Positions 8,415 to 17,090 of a DNA stretch of 64,000 nucleotides are shown here, in pieces (the stretch's first letter is position 1; every line of letters begins with the position of its first letter). The stretch is from Clostridiales bacterium. GTDB taxonomy: Bacteria > Bacillota > Clostridia > Saccharofermentanales > Saccharofermentanaceae. A model generated the notes under the pieces. That model was not told where the DNA came from and did not search any database. It saw only the letters and a program-made list of their open reading frames with translations. The translations under genes were made by a program, and so were the position numbers. The DNA lies in NCBI GenBank assembly GCA_017428155.1, contig JAFRRJ010000062.1, forward strand, positions 1 through 64,000. Reading direction: 5' to 3'.

Positions 8415-10847
8415 ATGATTAAAAGAATTTGTAAGACAAAGCAGAGCAAGCACGGCGCGATACTTGTTGTCGTCGTACTGATCCTGGCACTCGCAATGAT
8501 CTTCATTGCATCCGCCATGATGCTTACCCAGTCTACAAGAACACGTCTGTATGAGCGTACGATGCAGAGTCAGGCAAGACTTACAGTAACTGCTGCTTCA
8601 GAAGTTTTCCTTGAAGCTCTCCAGACACAGGAGATCACTGATGATCAGATCGACGCTTTGCTTGGGGCGTCTCATGAGAAGCATGATAATAACAAGGATA
8701 AGATGAAGATGGTTGTTGACGGTGTCCCCGGAATGTCAACTGCTGATGATAACTGCACATATCTTGATCTTTATTATAAAGAAGACGCGACTGATACAGT
8801 ATGTGCGGATTTTACGACCGTTATCGGTGATGAGATCGAGAACGTTCAGGTTGTTCTTGTTATACAGGAGCCTGACGGCGAGACATTCGAGATCTTTAAC
8901 AACCAGATCGATATCGGCGGAAGCGTAAGCAACAACAATCTGCGTTTTACGCAGGGTGTCGGAATGTTCAATAAAGACGTAACACCTGCAAACAACAATA
9001 TCGTTATCAGAGGTAATTCGGCTAACCAGACAAACGACTCAATTTTCTTCTCTAATGTTATTTATACCGGAAAAGTATATTCCTTCTGGGGTGGTAAGGG
9101 ATACTTTATGGGAGACATTATTTTCAAGGATGACTCCTATTTAACAACAAAGGACAGCGGTCCGGTCATCAAGGGAGATATCTTCTTCTTCTCCAACTCC
9201 AGCAACGGCGCTTTCAGATTCCATCAGGAAGGCGGATGGGATTCCATCCAGAATTCCACTTCTACAAGAATCGTTATTAATGACGGTCGAGCTCCTCAGG
9301 GTCCTGATTGTACTCAGTCTGTTGCGGTTGACCAATGGTCATCATATAACCCGGGAAAAGATCAGAATGAGAAGATCAAAAACCTGCTTGCAAGCAAATC
9401 CGTATATTTTGTTGACAACAAAAATAAGACAGTAAGTGCTACGAATGTAAAGGGAACATATCAGGTTAAAAATTCTGCAGTAGATCAGGCTAGTGGCACA
9501 TATAAAGGTCTCCCGGATGATCTTGCATCAAAGAATACAAAGTATAAGAACTCGAAGATCAGTTCTTTCCCTCAGTCCTGCGATGAAGTATTCGTAACGA
9601 TCAACCCGATTACTAACAATGCAAATAAGGGAATAAAGACAGTATCAAAAAGCTTATCAAAGTTTACCCGTACTGAATATGAGGCGGTTACTGACGCAGC
9701 AGGCAATGTAACATACAAAGTACATCCCAAGGGTTCTGATGTTGGTGAAGAGGATGTTAAGGTATATGAGTTTCCGTTAACGACAAAATTCCCTGATAAA
9801 AATTATTTTATCGATGGTAATGGAAAGGCCCCTGATGCTGCAGGAGGGGCTGCGTATACAGCAAAGTATTACGAACTATATGATAAGAACGGCAATCTCA
9901 GAGCCGATCATAAGATTACTTTGACCAAGTCCGGATTCGATGCAATTGACGGTAAGACTATCGCTGTCAGCAATACAAACGCCGGAACTGTTAATACAAA
10001 AGTTGATAAAGACGGTAAAGCTAATGGCGTAATTGATCTTAAGCCCGGCTGGTATCAGTTCTCTCCCGGAACTCTGGATAATAATACAACGCCTTATATC
10101 ATTGCCATAGACGGATCCAGGGCTGATGAATACCGTTTGTATTTTTCTAAAGGCACTTATTGGTTTAAGTCTCTTATAATCGCTGTCTATAATGTTACAG
10201 ATGCAAAGAGTGTCTTTTGTATTTTGGAACCTGGAACAAGTATATCGTTGTCATGCTGCAACAACAGAGACTGCGGCAAAGCCCTCTGTATAGCCGGATT
10301 CCTTTCAGTAAAACGTGATGAGTGCGGAACCGCATCTGCGCTTGCACAGTATATCAAAGGCGGCTGCAATGGACGTATGGGCGGTCACCTCACCGGCGGT
10401 TCTGACGGTGAATGCCAGTCCTGGGAGAGGCCTGACGGTACGAATTACAAATATTATAAAGATGGCGCTGTAAAGGGTGATATCAAGTATTCTAAGTACT
10501 ATGACAGTATAAGAAAGCCCTCGATGTTCATCTTCGGTCAGGGTATTGATTTCAGAGCAAACAGCGGTGCTGTCCTGGAAGCATACTGTGGTTTCTATAA
10601 GAACGGAGACACCAAGTCAGTATTCGGAGGAACAGAAGGTCACCTTGACGGCAGTTTCCCTTGCTACATCTACGGAAGAGTAGAGTGCGATAAATTCGAC
10701 TGCGGTAACTCTCAGGAATGCTACTGTATGCCTTATTGCCCGCAGCCCGGCGGATCAACGACTCAGGATCCTCAGAGAAGAGCTGTTACAAAATATAAAG
10801 TATCTAATATTATCTACTACTATAAGAAGGAAGCTCCGGGATCTTAA
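8415..10847 (+). CDS. Large pilus-associated protein: PilX-like N-terminus, cysteine-rich C-terminus
   Basis: 810 residues. Residues 1-60 carry a basic leader, KHGAILVVVVLILALAMIF and a long amphipathic helix, the plan of PilX/PilV-type minor pilins (positive leader, Gly-Ala, hydrophobic helix, no Glu at +5). The rest is a large Asn/Thr/Gly-rich, beta-looking region. The last 200 residues hold about 15 cysteines, including SCCNNRDCG and ECYCMPYCP, suggesting a disulphide- or metal-stabilised domain. It could be a tip adhesin or minor pilin carried by the pilus encoded 3.3 kb downstream. It has its own promoter and a perfect terminator. ATG 8415 is preferred over GTG 8406 because AGGAAGG would overlap the GTG. 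The non-pilin part is not assignable by eye. Confidence 0.6.
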   Translation: MIKRICKTKQSKHGAILVVVVLILALAMIFIASAMMLTQSTRTRLYERTMQSQARLTVTAASEVFLEALQTQEITDDQIDALLGASHEKHDNNKDKMKMVVDGVPGMSTADDNCTYLDLYYKEDATDTVCADFTTVIGDEIENVQVVLVIQEPDGETFEIFNNQIDIGGSVSNNNLRFTQGVGMFNKDVTPANNNIVIRGNSANQTNDSIFFSNVIYTGKVYSFWGGKGYFMGDIIFKDDSYLTTKDSGPVIKGDIFFFSNSSNGAFRFHQEGGWDSIQNSTSTRIVINDGRAPQGPDCTQSVAVDQWSSYNPGKDQNEKIKNLLASKSVYFVDNKNKTVSATNVKGTYQVKNSAVDQASGTYKGLPDDLASKNTKYKNSKISSFPQSCDEVFVTINPITNNANKGIKTVSKSLSKFTRTEYEAVTDAAGNVTYKVHPKGSDVGEEDVKVYEFPLTTKFPDKNYFIDGNGKAPDAAGGAAYTAKYYELYDKNGNLRADHKITLTKSGFDAIDGKTIAVSNTNAGTVNTKVDKDGKANGVIDLKPGWYQFSPGTLDNNTTPYIIAIDGSRADEYRLYFSKGTYWFKSLIIAVYNVTDAKSVFCILEPGTSISLSCCNNRDCGKALCIAGFLSVKRDECGTASALAQYIKGGCNGRMGGHLTGGSDGECQSWERPDGTNYKYYKDGAVKGDIKYSKYYDSIRKPSMFIFGQGIDFRANSGAVLEAYCGFYKNGDTKSVFGGTEGHLDGSFPCYIYGRVECDKFDCGNSQECYCMPYCPQPGGSTTQDPQRRAVTKYKVSNIIYYYKKEAPGS

Positions 10848-10864
10848 TCTGATAATCAAAATCA

Positions 10865-10900
10865 ATTAACAAGGCTGCTCAAATGAGCAGCCTTGTTAAT
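10865..10900. terminator. Bidirectional terminator between convergent genes
   Basis: A perfect 16-bp inverted repeat (10865-10880 with 10885-10900, loop AAAT) sits between the PilX-like gene and the minus-strand DsrE-like gene. The outer stem is A/T-rich on both sides, so it can serve both transcripts. Confidence 0.85.
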
Positions 10901-10921
10901 TTCGTAAGTCAGCAAAAAGAA

Positions 10922-11368
10922 TTATTCCAGAACTAATATCCCGGGAAGATAGATTAGTTCCTCAGATATGGACAACATGGATCTTATGGTGATCTTCGGA
11001 TTATCCTTTACGTTTACTTTATAAAGATCAATACTATCCTTATCGGCGATAATGAGTTCTGATCTGTTGATCAGCGCAAGCATATCCTCATACAGAGGAC
11101 ATGCTTCATCGAGAAGCTTTGTTCCCATATCTGCCAGATAGATAATAATATTCTCATATGAAGCATCACATAAAACAGACAGAAAATCCTTAAGCATTTC
11201 ACGTCCGTGATCAGAATCAGAAGAATAATAGTCATGTTTTATAAGTATATATTTTGAAGAGTCAGCCTCATCTGTTTTTTGCGGAAGCACTTCGAGAATA
11301 GTGTTATCTTCAAACTGTTCGAGCTGAGGTTTTGAATATTCAAGACTGTTTTTTTGCTTGCTGTTCAT
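10922..11368 (-). CDS. DsrE-like small protein (YedF C-terminal type)
   Basis: 148 residues. After a polar N-terminus of about 38 residues comes a DsrE/YedF-like core: YILIKHDYY, HGREMLKDFLSVLC, then IIIYLADMGTKLLDEACPL. YedF-type proteins carry a CGTC-like motif at the end of a strand; here the position reads IIADKDSIDLY with no cysteine, so sulfur transfer by that route is unlikely. ATG 11368 has GGGAGGG upstream; the longer reading to 11485 has no such site and would overlap the next gene heavily. The chosen start still overlaps the DUF6062 gene by 29 nt. It is last in the yebC operon. Family assignment is tentative. Confidence 0.5.
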   Translation of the reverse strand: MNSKQKNSLEYSKPQLEQFEDNTILEVLPQKTDEADSSKYILIKHDYYSSDSDHGREMLKDFLSVLCDASYENIIIYLADMGTKLLDEACPLYEDMLALINRSELIIADKDSIDLYKVNVKDNPKITIRSMLSISEELIYLPGILVLE

Positions 11369-12101
11369 CAAAATCCCTCCCGTCTGAAGATAAGAAACGC
11401 ATTGAACGCTGAATGGCATTCTTGCTGGTTCCCCATGGTTTATCTGTATTTCTGTAGTCGAACTTAAGCGTAAAGTACTCGACATCAGCTATCAGCGATT
11501 CAAAAGTCTTGGAATTATTAGCATACAATGCCTCTACAAAATCAGAAGCTTCATTCTGCGATAGCTTGGAAGCCTGCCTCAGAAGCATGGCTGTATGGGG
11601 CAGGCAATGGAATTCTGAATTTGTGAATTTCTCCTTAAAATCCTTATCGTGAGAAAACATCCAGCAGATGACTTCAATATAATGCCCCATAGCATCGTTA
11701 AGATTCTCACATATAGGGCATAAACCGATTCTTTTCTCTATAAGGTCAGCCACACTGTTAAGCTTTTGTCTGTAGTCAGTGGTTCTTCCCTTGAGAAGTC
11801 CGGCTTTGGCGGGAATGCTTGATTTGAGTTTGGGATTAAGATCTTCATTAAAGTCTTTCAGATGAGTATGCATTACAAGACCAAGTCCAAGCCTGTTGGT
11901 AACGGCCTTGTTGAGTTTTCCCATATGAACAGGACAAAAGCCTGTCTTGTTGGTAATCTTTCTTGTATCGGGCTCCATCAGTGAAGGTCCCAGATAGTAT
12001 TCCAGATAATTATTTTCCGCCTTGTCACGAAGCCTGCAGACCGGGCATCCGCCTTCTTCGTTATAAGCATCATTAACAGGTATCATATATATCTTTTCCA
12101 T
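11340..12101 (-). CDS. DUF6062-type protein with two CPxC/CxxH modules
   Basis: 253 residues. Two similar cysteine/histidine pairs stand out: GGCPVCRLRD with GFCPVHMGKL, and LCPICENLND with FHCLPHTAML. Each looks like a zinc-binding knuckle, with helices between. This pattern fits the DUF6062 family of Clostridia, whose function is not known to me. ATG 12101 shares its A with the TGA of the upstream ATPase gene (TGATG), a coupling signal, and GGGAGGA lies just before it. Within the operon it may work with the P-loop/Asp23-like protein. Confidence 0.65.
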   Translation of the reverse strand: MEKIYMIPVNDAYNEEGGCPVCRLRDKAENNYLEYYLGPSLMEPDTRKITNKTGFCPVHMGKLNKAVTNRLGLGLVMHTHLKDFNEDLNPKLKSSIPAKAGLLKGRTTDYRQKLNSVADLIEKRIGLCPICENLNDAMGHYIEVICWMFSHDKDFKEKFTNSEFHCLPHTAMLLRQASKLSQNEASDFVEALYANNSKTFESLIADVEYFTLKFDYRNTDKPWGTSKNAIQRSMRFLSSDGRDFDEQQAKKQS

Positions 12102-13180
12102 CAAGATTCCTCCCGGGAGATTGGTTTTGGCATATGAATAAGCCGGTTGGCTCTTACATTTACGCCATTCATAGTAATCGATGTGAATTCCTCTACCGCA
12201 TTGCCGACACGCTGCTGTGCTGTCTCAAGCACTTTTTGGGCGTCATAACCATAGTAAAGAGCAAGATCGAGACTTATCATGACACCGAATGTCTGTTTCT
12301 CGGTCTTAAAGGATGTGACTTCGGCAAATCCCGGTACATCTTTAAGAACGATCTTGATCAGATCAAGGATAGCGTCATCGGAAATGGAATAAGAGCCGAG
12401 TGATGAGAAAGTGGGTCTTACAACCGTCCTGTCAGAGTCCGGAGCAAGCGGAGTAACACCTCGCTCACGGTCAAATCTCTGCCTGAGTTTACTGAACGGG
12501 TCAGAAAAATAACCTGAGAACTCGTGCTTTATCTCCATGCTGGGCACGGGGATAGTATGCATACCCTCGGTGACTCTGGTATTTCTGGCAAGACGCCTTT
12601 CCTCTTCAGTAGAGACGTCTTCGATCCTTATAAGCATCGAAGGGCGGTTAAGCCACAGATTGTCACAGATCTTGTTCAGCATGGAATCTGATGTACCAAG
12701 CACCATAAGTGCTCTTGGCATAGATTCGATCAGGGCACGCCTCATGACAGATGACCTTGTCGGATCGACAAAGATGGCCTGTCTTACGGATTCCATCTTT
12801 GTCGGAGCTTTCTTGGCTGAAGTGCCGGCGACTATACGGCTTCCGTTGATCAGAAGACCATCATCAATAATGTAATATATATTATTATCTCGCGCGACTT
12901 TAATAGCACGTGTGCTTTTGCCTGTCCCGGAAGGACCGACAAAAGCTATTACAGCTATATTTGATAATACCTCCCTGGTTAACTGTTCGCTTGAGAGGAT
13001 AATATCGGTATTGCGCTCAAAGGATTGCGAAGAATAATCAGAATTAGTATTCTGGGCAGAAGGCCCTGAACGGTCAAACCTTTTAAGCGTACCGCGGAAT
13101 TCGGACAACAAAGTCTTCCGCGCCACAGGGGCGCTTTGGGTCACAACCTGTTCTTGCTTTGATTCGTCGCGGTTATCCAA
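12101..13180 (-). CDS. P-loop NTPase with C-terminal Asp23/Gls24-like domain
   Basis: 359 residues. A Walker A motif, FVGPSGTGKSTRA, lies near residue 80, followed by IIDDGLLI, which could hold the Walker B acid. A middle region ends in charged helices around residues 200-250. The last 90 residues (FGVMISLDLALYYGYDAQKV ending in a VNVRANRL strand) match the Asp23/Gls24 (YloU-type) fold. A nucleotide-binding domain joined to an Asp23-like domain is unusual. The start is TTG 13180, 19 bp after the yebC stop, with a modest AAGGATAAGG site. The N-terminal 40 residues are polar and may be disordered. Function is unknown; a role in envelope or stress biology is only suggested by the Asp23-like part. 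Confidence 0.6.
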   Translation of the reverse strand: MDNRDESKQEQVVTQSAPVARKTLLSEFRGTLKRFDRSGPSAQNTNSDYSSQSFERNTDIILSSEQLTREVLSNIAVIAFVGPSGTGKSTRAIKVARDNNIYYIIDDGLLINGSRIVAGTSAKKAPTKMESVRQAIFVDPTRSSVMRRALIESMPRALMVLGTSDSMLNKICDNLWLNRPSMLIRIEDVSTEEERRLARNTRVTEGMHTIPVPSMEIKHEFSGYFSDPFSKLRQRFDRERGVTPLAPDSDRTVVRPTFSSLGSYSISDDAILDLIKIVLKDVPGFAEVTSFKTEKQTFGVMISLDLALYYGYDAQKVLETAQQRVGNAVEEFTSITMNGVNVRANRLIHMPKPISREES

Positions 13181-13199
13181 ATCCCTTATCCTTTAGAAC

Positions 13200-13925
13200 T
13201 CAGCCATTCCAGTTATGGAATACTTCCTGAATATCCTCGTTCTCATCCATCATATCGAGCATTTTCTCCAACTGGGCAATAGCGTCAGGATCAGTAACCT
13301 CAGCTGTTGTCATTGCCACAGGCCCGAGTGTTGAGTCGGAGATCTCATAATTCCTGGCTTCAAGGGCATCTCTGACATCATAATAGTCAGACGTGGAAGT
13401 AGAGATAATGTAAAACTCATCATCGCTATCGAAGTCGGTTGCTCCGCAGTCAAGTGCATCGCCCATAACCTGATCCTCGTCTTCATAATCTTTTTTGGAG
13501 ATGAGTATTGTACCCTTCTCGGTAAACAGGAAGGAGACGGATCCGTCAACTCCGAGATTTCCGCCGTTCTTATCAAAGATATGTCTTAAGTCGGCAGCGG
13601 TACGGTTGCGGTTGTTTGTAAGAGCCTTAACCATAATCGCAACGCCTGCAGGTCCGTAGCCCTCATATGTGATCTCTTCGTAATCGTCACCTTCACCGGC
13701 TTCCGCAGCCTTCTTAATAGCGCGGTTGATATTGTCGTTCGGCATATTGGCAGCCTTAGCCTTGGCTACTACGACCTTTAATCTTGAATTACTGTTAGGA
13801 TCAGCACCGCCTGCCTTAACTGCAACGGCGATCTCTTTGGCAAATTTGGTAAAAACAGCTCCCTTAGCTGCATCAGATGCTTCCTTTTTCCTTCTGATAT
13901 TGCTCCACTTTGAATGACCAGACAT
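13200..13925 (-). CDS. yebC: YebC/TACO1-family protein
   Basis: 241 residues, full length. It begins MSGHSKWSNIRRKK and contains NDNINRAIKKA, ITYEGYGPAGVAI and a FDKNGGNLG stretch, all family signatures. Classical YebC proteins were described as transcription regulators; more recent work on YebC2/TACO1 members points to relief of ribosome stalling at proline-rich stretches. Which type this is cannot be told by eye. GGGAGGG precedes ATG 13925. A TATAAT-like -10 lies upstream at about 13960 but its -35 is weak. It is first of four genes read leftward; the pilus operon is read away on the other strand. Confidence 0.93.
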   Translation of the reverse strand: MSGHSKWSNIRRKKEASDAAKGAVFTKFAKEIAVAVKAGGADPNSNSRLKVVVAKAKAANMPNDNINRAIKKAAEAGEGDDYEEITYEGYGPAGVAIMVKALTNNRNRTAADLRHIFDKNGGNLGVDGSVSFLFTEKGTILISKKDYEDEDQVMGDALDCGATDFDSDDEFYIISTSTSDYYDVRDALEARNYEISDSTLGPVAMTTAEVTDPDAIAQLEKMLDMMDENEDIQEVFHNWNG

Positions 13926-14074
13926 TTATGTCCCTCCCGAATAAAATTCACTTAATGTTTATTAATTATAATACAAAACGGTGATAAAATATAAAGCACA
14001 AATGGTGTGTTTCTGTGTAACACCTGCGACACAAGAATGTCAAATATATTTTTTGTGCAATGTGTCTTTTAAAC

Positions 14075-14103
14075 TTGTTATTTACTCAATTCTGTTGTAT
14101 AGT
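14075..14103 (+). promoter_or_regulatory. Sigma-A promoter of the type IV pilus operon
   Basis: TTGTTA (14075-14080), 17 bp, TATAGT (14098-14103). Transcription from about 14110 gives an 84-nt leader before ATG 14193. The same 150-bp region separates this operon from yebC. Confidence 0.65.
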
Positions 14104-14192
14104 TCTAACATCTATGCTTGGGCAAAGTGTGCCTGTCTGTTTGGTGTGCATTTCTGAGCGTATATTTTATAGACGATTATCGGGAGGGTTCG

Positions 14193-15857
14193 ATGAAGAG
14201 ATTAGGTGATATTCTTGTTGAGAGCGGCTTCCTAAATGCTACCGAATTGGCAGAAGTGCTCAGCACTCAGAAGGAAACCGGAAAGCGCCTTGGAGAAGTT
14301 ATCGTTGAAAGTGGTCTGATGTCTGAATTTGACATCTTAAGAGCCGTTTCAAGCCAGTATAATTATCCTATTATTGATCTGGCTGGTATTGACGTAGACC
14401 CTAAGGCCACATCACTGCTTACACAGAAATTCTGCGAAGAAAATGTCGTATTCCCGATTGGTTTTGATAATGACAATCTCGTAGTTGCTATCGATGACCC
14501 GATGAATATTACGATCGAGGATGAGCTGCAGTTCCAGACCGGATACCAGATATCCCTGATGCTTGCTACCCACTCTTCGATCATTGATGCTATTAAAGTT
14601 AATTACGGTAAGGAAAGTGCTGTCAAGGCTGCCGAAGAACTCGGAACGAGTATGGAGAGCGAGAGTCTTGACGATAACAATGAACTTTCCGAAGCAGTTA
14701 ACAGTGCCCCGGTTGTAAAGCTTGTTAACTCAATGATCGATTATGCGATCCGTTCAGGTTCATCAGATATTCATATCGAACCTCTTGAAGACCGCGTAAG
14801 AGTCCGTATCCGTATTGACGGTGTCATGCAGGAAGTCATGAGTAACCCGATTTCCGCAAAAGACGCCATTACCACCAGAATCAAGATCCTCGGCGGAATG
14901 AACATCGCCGAGAAGCGTATTCCTCAGGACGGCCGTATCACAACGGTGATCAATGGCGAGGATGTGGACATGCGTGTATCTGTCCTTCCCTGCGTTACCG
15001 GTGAGAAGACAGTTATCCGTATCCTTGCAAAGAACGATGCTAACCTCAACAGAAAGTATCTTGGTATCAGCGACCGTAATAACGAGATGATCGACAAGAT
15101 GATCAAGATACCGCAGGGAATCGTTCTTATCTCCGGTCCTACAGGATCAGGTAAGACAACCACACTTTATACACTACTTTCAGAAAAGAATACCGACGAA
15201 GTTAATATCATCACAGTAGAGGACCCTGTAGAAATCAGGATCCCCGGACTTAATCAGGTTCAGGTTAACTCCAAAGCCGGAATGACATTCGCAAGCGGAT
15301 TGAGATCCATCCTGCGTCAGGACCCTGATATCGTCCTCGTCGGTGAGATCCGTGACGGTGAGACAGCAGAGATCGCTATGAGAGCCGCTATCACCGGACA
15401 CCTCGTATTCAGTACAATCCATACCAATGATGCGGTATCTTCTATCAACCGTCTCATCGATATGGGTCTTGAGCCTTACATGGTATCGTCAGCTCTTGTA
15501 GGCGTTGTATCCCAGCGTCTTGTCCGCCGCATCTGCACTAACTGCAGAGAGTCTTATGAGCCTGATGATTTTGAGAGAGAATACTTAAGGCTTGACGCAG
15601 GTCAGAAGCTGTACCGCGGCAAGGGCTGCCAGGACTGCAATGAGAAGGGCTATAAGGGACGTATTGCTATCCATGAGATCGTAATCATGACAAGAAAAAT
15701 GAAGAGTTTGCTCGAGAGAAGAGCAAGTGAAGATGAGATGCGTCAGCTCGCAATCACTGAAGGCACACAGATGCTTCAGGATTCTGCCCGTGATCTCGTA
15801 CTCGAAGGAATTACGACGATCGGCGAGCTCAACAGAGTAGCTTACACGATTGACTGA
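14193..15857 (+). CDS. pilB: Type IV pilus assembly ATPase PilB with tandem MshEN c-di-GMP motifs
   Basis: 554 residues. PilB powers pilin polymerisation at the inner face of the membrane. Residues 3-26 (RLGDILVESGFLNATE...) and 32-55 (RLGEVIVESGLMSEFD...) are two near-perfect 24-residue MshEN motifs, each running RLG...L...Q, the type shown to bind c-di-GMP in MshE-class ATPases. The ATPase core has Walker A GPTGSGKTTT near residue 315, Asp box, Walker B (DPDIVLVGEIRDGE) and His box, and the usual zinc site CTNC...CQDC near residue 450. ATG 14193 is chosen because GGGAGGG lies 4 nt upstream; the longer reading from 14118 has no such site. It starts the pil operon and is followed 17 nt later by pilT. 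Confidence 0.93.
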   Translation: MKRLGDILVESGFLNATELAEVLSTQKETGKRLGEVIVESGLMSEFDILRAVSSQYNYPIIDLAGIDVDPKATSLLTQKFCEENVVFPIGFDNDNLVVAIDDPMNITIEDELQFQTGYQISLMLATHSSIIDAIKVNYGKESAVKAAEELGTSMESESLDDNNELSEAVNSAPVVKLVNSMIDYAIRSGSSDIHIEPLEDRVRVRIRIDGVMQEVMSNPISAKDAITTRIKILGGMNIAEKRIPQDGRITTVINGEDVDMRVSVLPCVTGEKTVIRILAKNDANLNRKYLGISDRNNEMIDKMIKIPQGIVLISGPTGSGKTTTLYTLLSEKNTDEVNIITVEDPVEIRIPGLNQVQVNSKAGMTFASGLRSILRQDPDIVLVGEIRDGETAEIAMRAAITGHLVFSTIHTNDAVSSINRLIDMGLEPYMVSSALVGVVSQRLVRRICTNCRESYEPDDFEREYLRLDAGQKLYRGKGCQDCNEKGYKGRIAIHEIVIMTRKMKSLLERRASEDEMRQLAITEGTQMLQDSARDLVLEGITTIGELNRVAYTID

Positions 15858-15874
15858 TAAGGAGGTTTTTTAAC

Positions 15875-16987
15875 GTGGAAGGATTTAGTTTATCGATCGA
15901 ATCGATTTTGGCTGAATCGGTTAAGATGGGGGCATCCGATACCCATATTACAGTAGGATTGCCGCCTATGATTCGTGTTGACGGTATGTTGATGCCGTTA
16001 GGCAATCAGCCGCTTACAGCTGCAGATACTGAGTATCTTTGTAAGTCAATGATTGACAAATCAAGACAGCAGTATCTGAACGAGAGAGGTGAGATCGACT
16101 TCTCTTACATTGTTGAGAACTTCAGCCGTTTCAGATGTAATGTGTTCAAGCAGCGCGGAACTTATGCACTTGCAGCCAGAACAATTACAAATGAGATCCC
16201 TACATGTGAACAGCTTGGTCTTCCTAACGTATTCAAGGATCTCGTTATGAAGCCCCGTGGACTTATCCTTGTTACCGGTCCTACGGGTTCAGGTAAGTCT
16301 ACAACTCTTGCCGCAATGATCGGACACGTAAATATGAGTAAGAAGTGTCATATCCTTACTCTTGAGGAACCTATCGAGTATCTCCATATGCACGGAGAGG
16401 CTATGATCAACCAGAGAGAGATTCACGAGGATACACTTTCATTTGCTAATGCACTCAGAGCTGCTCTCCGTGAAGACCCGGATATCATCCTCGTCGGAGA
16501 GATGCGTGACCTTGATACTATCAGTACCGCCATTACCGCAGCCGAGACGGGACACCTCGTTCTTTCAACACTCCACACGTCTTCAGCTGCTGATACAGTC
16601 AACCGTATTATCGACGTTTACCCGCCTCATCAGCAGGATCAGATCAGAGTACAGCTTGCTACCTGTCTTGTTGCAGTTATCTGTCAGACACTTGTACAGA
16701 GAATAGGCGGAGGCAGATGTGCCGCATTTGAGATCATGATCTCAAATGACGCTATCAGGAACAATATCCGTGAAGGTAAGACATATCAGATCGACTCCAC
16801 GATCGCTACCAGCCTTCAGTCGGGAATGTGTCCTCTTGATTTCTATCTTGCAGAACTCGTTAAGCGTAATATGATCACAAGAGATACTGCTCTCCAGAGG
16901 AGCAGAAACCCTGAAGATCTTAAGCGTTTCATCAATAATGCAGGTCAGACGAACAGCCCGCTGTTCGGTGATCTTGAGTTCGCCTGA
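15875..16987 (+). CDS. pilT: Type IV pilus retraction ATPase PilT
   Basis: 370 residues. PilT drives pilus disassembly, allowing twitching, adhesion under tension and DNA uptake. It has the N-terminal PAS-like region (MGASDTHITVGLPP), Walker A GPTGSGKSTTLA, Walker B DPDIILVGEMRD, and the C-terminal AIRNNIREGKTYQI, close to the AIRNLIRE signature that marks retraction ATPases. The start is GTG 15875 with GGAGG 9 nt upstream. Presence of PilT implies dynamic pili rather than a pure secretion system. Both ATPases are in one transcript, so extension and retraction enzymes are made together. Confidence 0.93.
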   Translation: MEGFSLSIESILAESVKMGASDTHITVGLPPMIRVDGMLMPLGNQPLTAADTEYLCKSMIDKSRQQYLNERGEIDFSYIVENFSRFRCNVFKQRGTYALAARTITNEIPTCEQLGLPNVFKDLVMKPRGLILVTGPTGSGKSTTLAAMIGHVNMSKKCHILTLEEPIEYLHMHGEAMINQREIHEDTLSFANALRAALREDPDIILVGEMRDLDTISTAITAAETGHLVLSTLHTSSAADTVNRIIDVYPPHQQDQIRVQLATCLVAVICQTLVQRIGGGRCAAFEIMISNDAIRNNIREGKTYQIDSTIATSLQSGMCPLDFYLAELVKRNMITRDTALQRSRNPEDLKRFINNAGQTNSPLFGDLEFA

Positions 16988-17090
16988 TTACAGGGCGCTT
17001 AGAGAGTTTAACCCGTCAGACAGCTCTGGTGAGTAAAGAACTCAAATAAAGCAATTAAGTTTAGTAATCAAAGAAGGAGGGAAATATTAG

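Noticed and set aside
14104-14192. Possible riboswitch in the pilB leader
   Set aside because: The leader is short and shows no core motif I recognise; c-di-GMP control is better supported in the PilB protein itself.
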